A stretch of 64,000 bases of DNA from Chryseobacterium sp. G0162 (GTDB lineage: Bacteria; Bacteroidota; Bacteroidia; Flavobacteriales; Weeksellaceae). The stretch spans positions 4,822,001-4,886,000 of the forward strand of contig NZ_CP033922.1 in the NCBI RefSeq assembly GCF_003815715.1. Reading direction: 5' to 3'. The stretch's first letter is position 1, and each line of letters starts with the position of its first letter. Shown piece by piece: positions 58,512 to 64,000 of the stretch. Under the pieces are notes generated by a model. That model saw nothing but the letters and a program-made list of their open reading frames with translations, searched no databases and was not told the DNA's origin. The translations under genes were made by a program, and so were the position numbers.

Positions 58512-61385
58512 TTACAGTTTTAAGTCATACGTAAAAGCGAGATAGTATAAACCTCCGATTTCAGGGCCTGCTGCATATTGGAAGTAACGTCTGTTCAGTA
58601 AATTGGTGGCTCCAATTTTTACATTTGTGTGAATTTCAGGAATTTTCCAGCTAGCCTGGGCATCGACAGTATAGTAAGCAGGAATTTTTCCTGAAGCTAA
58701 AGGGCTTTCCCAGTCAAAACCATTTTGCCACCTTGCTACCACTGTAAATCCAATATTCTTGATAATCTCTCTGTTTCCTACACTTACATTAATCATCCAT
58801 TTTGGAGTATTAAAAGCTGTAATAAACAGATCTGAAGTATTGCTGGAAGCCAGATCGTTGTAAGATACATTGGCATTGACATTGTAATTTTTAATCACAT
58901 TATATCGGATCTCCAATGAGCTGCCATAACTTTTGTAAATGCTGTTGCTATTGGTGTATACTCTGTATCGGTCTTGTTTACTTCTGTCAAGCATCGCCAA
59001 AACGGCTGCATTGCTTCCTACTTGACTGTTTTTAGGAACAGCTACTTCTACCTGTCCAAGAAATCCTTCATAGATGTTGTAGTAAAAATCCCAATCCAGC
59101 GCCAGTTTGTTGTTAAAGAAAACAGATTTATATCCTATTTCAAACGAATTGATCTTTTCCGGTTGCAATTTTTGCAGATTGGCAACAGCTAAAAGTTGTT
59201 TATTGTCCTGGGCAGCCTGGCTTTGGCTTTTTCCAGCATCTACATCAGCATTTACGGCTGAAGTAAATCTGTCAATGGAAGCAAGAGTATAAGAGTTTTC
59301 CAGATATCCCAAACCGTCATTTACTTTTGAAAGACCGCCTACTCTTCTTACATTTCCGTTATTCACGAAAGAAAGAGCTTCAAATAAGGATGGAAAGCGG
59401 TATCCATTTTGAAAAGAGGCTCTGAAGTTGTGCTGTTTAACGGGAGAATACACAACACTTATTCTTGGATTGAGTTTGGCTTCAAATTCAGGGTTCCTGT
59501 CGATGCGAAGAGCCGCATTGATTTTTAATTTTTCATCAAAGAAAAGCTTGGTAATCTGGGCAAAAGCCCCATATTTCTGATAAATAACATCCTTACCAAA
59601 AGTCCCGTTGGATAACGGAATATTTCTTTCATTAACAGGTCTGTTGAAGTCTACAAAGTTGTTCCCATCAGGAGTGATGCTATACAAGCGATAGTCTATT
59701 CCGGCCAGAAGATTAAAAATCTTTACAAACCGGCTAAAATCATAGGTCAGTTCGCCTTGATAAAATCTGGATTTCTGCTCCAGTTTTGCTCCTCCCGTTG
59801 CGGGTGCTCCTGCAATTCCTGCATTGGCAGAATCCCAGTTATTAATTCTGATAATCGTATTTTTTAGCTGCTCAAAGGCTGCCGTTCCGGGAACTACTCT
59901 ATTTTTATCAGCTTCACTACGGGCAAGAATTAGAGCTTCATTGAGGGTTGTTCCTGCATTCAGATTATTTTGAAGTGATGTTTGGAAGATGCTCTTCCAG
60001 TTATTGTTGGAAAGATTGGTTAGATCCAGATTGTCAGCCAAAGGTTTCAGATTGTAAGAATCTCCTGTGTTTTCTATAGACACATAAGCTCTGAACGTCA
60101 ATTCTTTTCCGGTAAGTTCAACTTTATGGTTTTGAACGGTGGCATTTTGCAAACGGATTTTATTTCCTCGCTGAAAAGTTCCGTCAAGCAATCCGTAACG
60201 ATATACGTAAGAAGCTTTCCACTGATCTCCAAATCGATAGTATAATCCGGCATCGAATTTTATATTCTTTACTTCCGGGCTTACAAGATCTTTTTCAAAA
60301 TATCCGGTTCTGGAAACATTGAATGTGGTGGGCTTTCCGTTATAATCTACTTTTACCGCTACTCTATTGTTTCTTTCATCACCATATTTGTTCCAAAGGT
60401 CTTCCGCAGGATTATTGGCTAAAGCAAGATTCGGGTTGGCAGTAATTAAAGAATTCGGATTCTGGTCGGTATGATTATCTGAAATCCAGTCTACCCCTGT
60501 AAAATAAGAGGCGTTCAATTTTACGGCAAAGTTTTTATGAAATACTTTGGCAAATCTGATGGCACTTTCGCCCAGAGAACTGATTTTGTGATTGAAATTA
60601 TCTACATGATTCACCCCGCCACGAAAATACACACTTACTCCTTCAGAGGTAAAGGGATCTTTGGTTTGTAAGCTTGCAAGGCCATTGATGGCATTCATCC
60701 CATATAACGCAGAGGCTGCTCCGGGAGTGACTTCCATAGACTGAATATCCAGTTCTGTAGGGCCAATTGCATTTCCGAGTGGAACTCCTAATGTAGCAGA
60801 CTGTACATCTACGCCATCTACCAACTGCATAAATCTGAAGTTATTAGGAGAATTAAATCCTCTGGAATTAGGGATTTTCAACGTAAGGCTGGATGTTAAA
60901 AGTTGTAACCCTTTTACGTTTTCCAGGGTTTCATAAAAAGAGGCTGCCGGGCTTTCCCGGATGGTTTTAATATCAATCTTTTCAATCGCGATCGGTGATT
61001 TTAATATTTTTTCAGGAATACGGGAGGCAGAAATAACGACATCATCAATAATGGTATTCTGAGGATTAAGCCCGATGGTAAGTTTATTGGAAAGCGAAAG
61101 GATTTCCACGGTCTGGCTGGAAAATCCGTCTTTGTTGATAATCAAGCGAAAAGGAATGGTTACTCTTGTTCTGATCTTAAAATTCCCGAGCTGATCTGTT
61201 GATGCAGTGTCCTGTGTATTTTCAACCTGTACTTTCACAGCATCAAGCCCCTTTTGGGTTCCTGTATTTCTGATGATTCCACTTAATTCGATAAGCTGTT
61301 GTGCCTTTGTCTGGGTGCAGAATAGAAATGTGAATACTATAACTCCTGTTTTAGGTAGAAAATATCTCTGTCTTTTGTTTTTCAT
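58512..61385 (-). CDS. TonB-dependent receptor with carboxypeptidase-like N-domain
   Basis: The 957-residue protein has a signal peptide, then a CarboxypepD_reg-like beta-sandwich (IELSGIIRNTGTQKGLDAVK, TASTDQLGNFKIRTRV). The plug follows (LENVKGLQLLTSSLTLKIPN, SALYGMNAINGLASLQTKDP) and then a 22-strand barrel ending YFQYAAGPEIGGLYYLAFTY. Such SusC-like receptors import larger ligands. Between cysI and the siroheme/TSUP fusion, it may import an organosulfur compound. The ligand is unknown. Confidence 0.9.
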   Translation of the reverse strand: MKNKRQRYFLPKTGVIVFTFLFCTQTKAQQLIELSGIIRNTGTQKGLDAVKVQVENTQDTASTDQLGNFKIRTRVTIPFRLIINKDGFSSQTVEILSLSNKLTIGLNPQNTIIDDVVISASRIPEKILKSPIAIEKIDIKTIRESPAASFYETLENVKGLQLLTSSLTLKIPNSRGFNSPNNFRFMQLVDGVDVQSATLGVPLGNAIGPTELDIQSMEVTPGAASALYGMNAINGLASLQTKDPFTSEGVSVYFRGGVNHVDNFNHKISSLGESAIRFAKVFHKNFAVKLNASYFTGVDWISDNHTDQNPNSLITANPNLALANNPAEDLWNKYGDERNNRVAVKVDYNGKPTTFNVSRTGYFEKDLVSPEVKNIKFDAGLYYRFGDQWKASYVYRYGLLDGTFQRGNKIRLQNATVQNHKVELTGKELTFRAYVSIENTGDSYNLKPLADNLDLTNLSNNNWKSIFQTSLQNNLNAGTTLNEALILARSEADKNRVVPGTAAFEQLKNTIIRINNWDSANAGIAGAPATGGAKLEQKSRFYQGELTYDFSRFVKIFNLLAGIDYRLYSITPDGNNFVDFNRPVNERNIPLSNGTFGKDVIYQKYGAFAQITKLFFDEKLKINAALRIDRNPEFEAKLNPRISVVYSPVKQHNFRASFQNGYRFPSLFEALSFVNNGNVRRVGGLSKVNDGLGYLENSYTLASIDRFTSAVNADVDAGKSQSQAAQDNKQLLAVANLQKLQPEKINSFEIGYKSVFFNNKLALDWDFYYNIYEGFLGQVEVAVPKNSQVGSNAAVLAMLDRSKQDRYRVYTNSNSIYKSYGSSLEIRYNVIKNYNVNANVSYNDLASSNTSDLFITAFNTPKWMINVSVGNREIIKNIGFTVVARWQNGFDWESPLASGKIPAYYTVDAQASWKIPEIHTNVKIGATNLLNRRYFQYAAGPEIGGLYYLAFTYDLKL

Positions 61386-61439
61386 TGTTCTTCTATTTTA
61401 GGTGAGGATGAATGGAGCTGTTTGAAACTTTAATTTTTA

Positions 61440-61762
61440 AACCACAAAAGACACAAAAGTTATTATTTTAAACACTTTAGTTCACTTAAGAAGTTTAAAA
61501 TGCTGCAGTATAAAAGTTCATATAAGATGAAAATCATAGATTTTCATAATACTAAAGAGTGCTTCTATATTCAAGGTTTGTCACTTCAAATGACTTAAGT
61601 GTTTAAAAGCTTTTGTGATTTAAATTTTCCCACAGATGGCACAGATTAACACAGATTGCTATAGATTTTTAAAAACTTATGTGTACTTCTATACTCAAAG
61701 CTTTTCACTTTAAATAGCTTAAGAGTTTAAGGCTTTTGTGACTTTTGTGGTTTAAATAAAAT
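61440..61762. repeat. Dispersed hairpin repeat, inverted composite
   Basis: The gap between cysI and the TonB receptor (61386-61883) starts with ACCACAAAAGACACAAAAGT and ends with the near-inverse CTTTTGTGACTTTTGTGGT. In between lie a hairpin GAAAATCATAGATTTTC (61529-61545) and CCCACAGATGGCACAGATTA. It matches the family near 11.4-11.7 kb. I see no gene in it. Confidence 0.65.
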
Positions 61763-61883
61763 TCAAACAGCCTGTATGTTTGTTATTATTGAAAATCAAC
61801 AACACATACACATTCGCTCACTTAGAAGAAATGGTTGATGTTTTTTTAGTTTTTTCAGGTCATAAAAAAGGCTAGTCATATTT

Positions 61884-63557
61884 TCAGTTTAAGGTTTGTA
61901 AGTAACGGTATGAAAAATCACCAAATGTTTCTTCTGTATGCTTTTCATTTACATAGATTCCGAAAAGTTCATCCAGCGTGGTCAGAATTTCTTCTTCGCC
62001 GATATTTTCTCTGTATTTTGTATTCAGACGCATTCCCAATCGATCGCCTCCGATATGAAGATTGTATTTACCATAAGCTGTTCCTACAAATCCGATCTCA
62101 GCATTGGGAGAACGTCCGCATCCGTTAGGACATCCGGTCATTCTGATCGTAATATCATCTTCCAAAAGACCATGTTTTTCAAGAATAGGTTCTATTTTGG
62201 TAACCAGGGAAGGCAAATAACGCTGTGCTTCTGCTAAAGCCAATGAACAGGTATTCAAGGCAACGCAGGCCACAGAGTTTTTGCGTAGAGCACTTGCTTT
62301 TTCAGTAGCCTCAGAAATTCCATATTCCTGTAACAGCCTTTCTATTTCAGCTTTGTCCTTTTCATTGATATCAGCAATGATTAGGTTTTGATTACAAGTA
62401 AATCTGAAATTCACAGGGGCAGTCTGGGCAATCTTTAATAATCCTGATTTTAAAGGATAGCCTTCAATGTCAAGAACTCTTCCATGTTCTACGAAAACAG
62501 TGTAAAACCATTTCCCTTCATGATTTTGAGTCCAGCCATAGCGGTCTTTTCTCTGTTCAAACTTAAATGCTCTGGCAGGTTCAAAACTGAAGCCTGTTCT
62601 TTTTTCCACTTCGGTTCTGTACTGATCGATCCCAAGTTTATCAATGGTGTATTTTAATCTTGAAAGCTTTCTATCACTACGGTTTCCGAAATCCCGCTGT
62701 ACGGTAATGATTTCATAAACGGCTTGTAAAGCTTTTTCCTCAGAGTCTACAAATCCAAGAACAGAGGCAAGACGAGCGTAAGTAGCTTCATTTCCGTGCG
62801 TTGCTCCCAATCCGCCTCCAGCAGCAATATTATATCCTACGATTTCATTGTTTTTAATAATAGCAATCAGGGCAATATCATTAATGAAGACATCTACATC
62901 ATTGTTAGGCGGAACTGCAATTCCGATCTTTAGCTTTCTCGGAAGGTATCTGTCCTGATATAAAGGATCTTCTTCAGTTTTTCGATCTACCATTAATTCA
63001 TCATCAATCCAGATATCATAGTATGACTTGGTTTTTGGAAGACACATTTCACTGATTTTACCTGCTAACTCATAAGTCTGCTGGTGCAATGGAGATTCTG
63101 ATGGATTGGCTGTACAGGTAACATTTCTGTTAACGTCTCCACAAGCCGCTATGGAGTCAAGGTGATTGATATTAAAATTCTGAATGGTTGGTCTTAAATG
63201 AGATTTTAAAATACCGTGCAGCTGAAGCGTCTGACGGGTTGTTATTTTGATGGTTCCTGTAGAATGGTCATTGGCAATATCATTCACTCCGATCCATTGA
63301 TCCGAAGTTAAAAATCCGCCGGGAAGCCTTAATCTTATCATGTAGGAATACAACCATTCCAGTTTTTTAGAAACACGTTCTTCTCTTCTGTCCCTATCAT
63401 CCTGTTGGTACATACCATGGAACTTGATTAAAGTCTGATCATCTTCTCTTATTGCTCCGGTAAAATCATCGGCAAGGCTTTCCTTTAAGGTTCCTCTGAG
63501 TCCGTTGCTTTGGGTTTTAATTCTTTCTACAGGGGAAAGATTATCTTTATGGCTCAT
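61884..63557 (-). CDS. cysI: Assimilatory sulfite reductase hemoprotein subunit CysI
   Basis: This 557-residue enzyme carries the siroheme and 4Fe-4S cluster, with cysteine motifs VACVALNTCSLALAEAQRYL and TGCPNGCGRSPNAEIGFVGT near the C-terminus. N-terminal substrate-binding segments include GTIKITTRQTLQLHGILK and CGDVNRNVTCTANP. It reduces sulfite to sulfide with electrons from CysJ. It is 31 bp downstream of the cysJ-type gene and followed by a repeat-rich gap before the TonB receptor. Confidence 0.96.
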   Translation of the reverse strand: MSHKDNLSPVERIKTQSNGLRGTLKESLADDFTGAIREDDQTLIKFHGMYQQDDRDRREERVSKKLEWLYSYMIRLRLPGGFLTSDQWIGVNDIANDHSTGTIKITTRQTLQLHGILKSHLRPTIQNFNINHLDSIAACGDVNRNVTCTANPSESPLHQQTYELAGKISEMCLPKTKSYYDIWIDDELMVDRKTEEDPLYQDRYLPRKLKIGIAVPPNNDVDVFINDIALIAIIKNNEIVGYNIAAGGGLGATHGNEATYARLASVLGFVDSEEKALQAVYEIITVQRDFGNRSDRKLSRLKYTIDKLGIDQYRTEVEKRTGFSFEPARAFKFEQRKDRYGWTQNHEGKWFYTVFVEHGRVLDIEGYPLKSGLLKIAQTAPVNFRFTCNQNLIIADINEKDKAEIERLLQEYGISEATEKASALRKNSVACVALNTCSLALAEAQRYLPSLVTKIEPILEKHGLLEDDITIRMTGCPNGCGRSPNAEIGFVGTAYGKYNLHIGGDRLGMRLNTKYRENIGEEEILTTLDELFGIYVNEKHTEETFGDFSYRYLQTLN

Positions 63558-63588
63558 AATTGTTTTCTTTTAAGGGTGTGGGTACTTT

Positions 63589-64000
63589 TTAATAAACATC
63601 TTTAGCATATCGGCCGTTGAGCTCCATTTCTTCCAGGTAATGAACCGCTTCTTCCTGACTGCGTTTTCCATGATGCTGAATAATATTGAGCAGGGTATTT
63701 TCTACATCACGGCTCATAGGATCTTTGGTTCCACATACATAGACTGATGCTCCGTTTTCCAACCAGTAAAAAACTTCCTGCGCTTTCTGTTCCAGTTTGT
63801 GCTGTACATATACTTTTTCAGCGGTATCTCTTGAAAAGGCAAGATCCAAGTGGGTTAAGCTTCCTGTTTTAAGGAAATCCTGAAGTTCCGCCTGATAAAT
63901 GAAATCTGAGACAAAGTTCCTATCTCCAAAGAAAAGCCAGTTCTTCCCTTCCGCTCCAGTGGCATCACGTTCCCAAAGGAATGATCTGAAAGGAGCGATT
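63589..64000 (-). CDS. cysJ: Sulfite reductase flavoprotein subunit CysJ, C-terminal part
   Basis: The open frame runs off the right edge; at least 136 residues are visible. IAPFRSFLWERDATGAEGKN is the NADPH-binding start of the ferredoxin reductase-like domain, and it continues NWLFFGDRNFVSDFIYQAEL, HKLEQKAQEVFYWLENGASV, YVCGTKDPMSRDVENTLLNI and ends GRYAKDVY. This matches the C-terminus of the diflavin reductase that feeds CysI. The true start lies to the right of the window. Confidence 0.93.
   Translation of the reverse strand, partial: IAPFRSFLWERDATGAEGKNWLFFGDRNFVSDFIYQAELQDFLKTGSLTHLDLAFSRDTAEKVYVQHKLEQKAQEVFYWLENGASVYVCGTKDPMSRDVENTLLNIIQHHGKRSQEEAVHYLEEMELNGRYAKDVY

Overview
The window is AT-rich chromosomal DNA from a member of the Bacteroidota, most likely a Chryseobacterium of the C. 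gleum / C. indologenes type. Several things point there: a chromosomal subclass B1 metallo-beta-lactamase of the IND/CGB group, TssN/TssK of the Bacteroidetes-type type VI secretion system (T6SS), proteins with C-terminal type IX secretion sorting domains, many TonB-dependent receptors, and promoters carrying the Bacteroidetes -7 box TAnnTTTG. I saw no rRNA, tRNA, CRISPR array, prophage or intact insertion sequence.

Layout. 0-2.3 kb: end of a T6SS locus (tssN, tssK). 2.3-9.6 kb: carbapenemase, DtxR-type metalloregulator, secreted reprolysin-like protease, threonine-aldolase-like enzyme, phosphotransferase. 9.8-19.5 kb: small secreted proteins, then a leftward operon ArsR - SRPBCC - YdeI-like - DoxX - DUF4256 whose junctions carry simple repeats and a partial DoxX duplication, then AraC and YdcF genes and a four-copy tandem array of about 240-bp elements. 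19.5-23.3 kb: VOC protein, a SUKH-like gene with two acidic unknowns, and an S41 peptidase. 23.4-34.1 kb: a leftward cluster that looks like an uptake and degradation module for a hydroxyacid ester: sodium symporter, acyl-CoA synthetase, periplasmic hydrolase, helical-repeat protein, TonB receptor (frameshifted), cytoplasmic hydrolase, 3-hydroxybutyrate-dehydrogenase-like SDR, and an AraC regulator. 34.3-36.4 kb: lipoprotein and BspA-type surface protein. 36.8-41.2 kb: two ferritin-like proteins, fasciclin and MsrB, beside an ECF sigma factor and its anti-sigma factor; the fasciclin and msrB genes share a 36-bp bipartite promoter motif. 41.2-45.7 kb: Crp and GNAT genes, metE under a cobalamin riboswitch, and a divergent Lrp regulator with its own operators. 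45.8-53.5 kb: a probable zinc-limitation regulon (TonB receptor, alkaline phosphatase, CobW/ZNG1-type GTPase, MerC protein, Fur/Zur-type repressor) tied together by copies of one palindrome, GCAACAAAGTTGC; a glycine-zipper bacteriocin-like peptide gene and a LexA-like regulator lie inside it. 53.5-56.8 kb: AraC remnant, small Cys/His protein, peptidase-like hydrolase, GNAT. 57-64 kb: assimilatory sulfite reduction (cysJ, cysI), a TonB receptor, and a fusion of a siroheme-synthase domain to a TauE/SafE transporter.

The strongest candidates for undescribed biology are the palindrome-defined zinc regulon (with a degenerate box before the alkaline phosphatase), the bipartite ECF promoter shared by fasciclin and msrB, the Gly-zipper peptide, the ester-catabolism locus, and a family of MITE-like elements with CGCAAAG/CTTTGCG ends. 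All functional assignments come from reading translated sequence and motifs; no database search was run.
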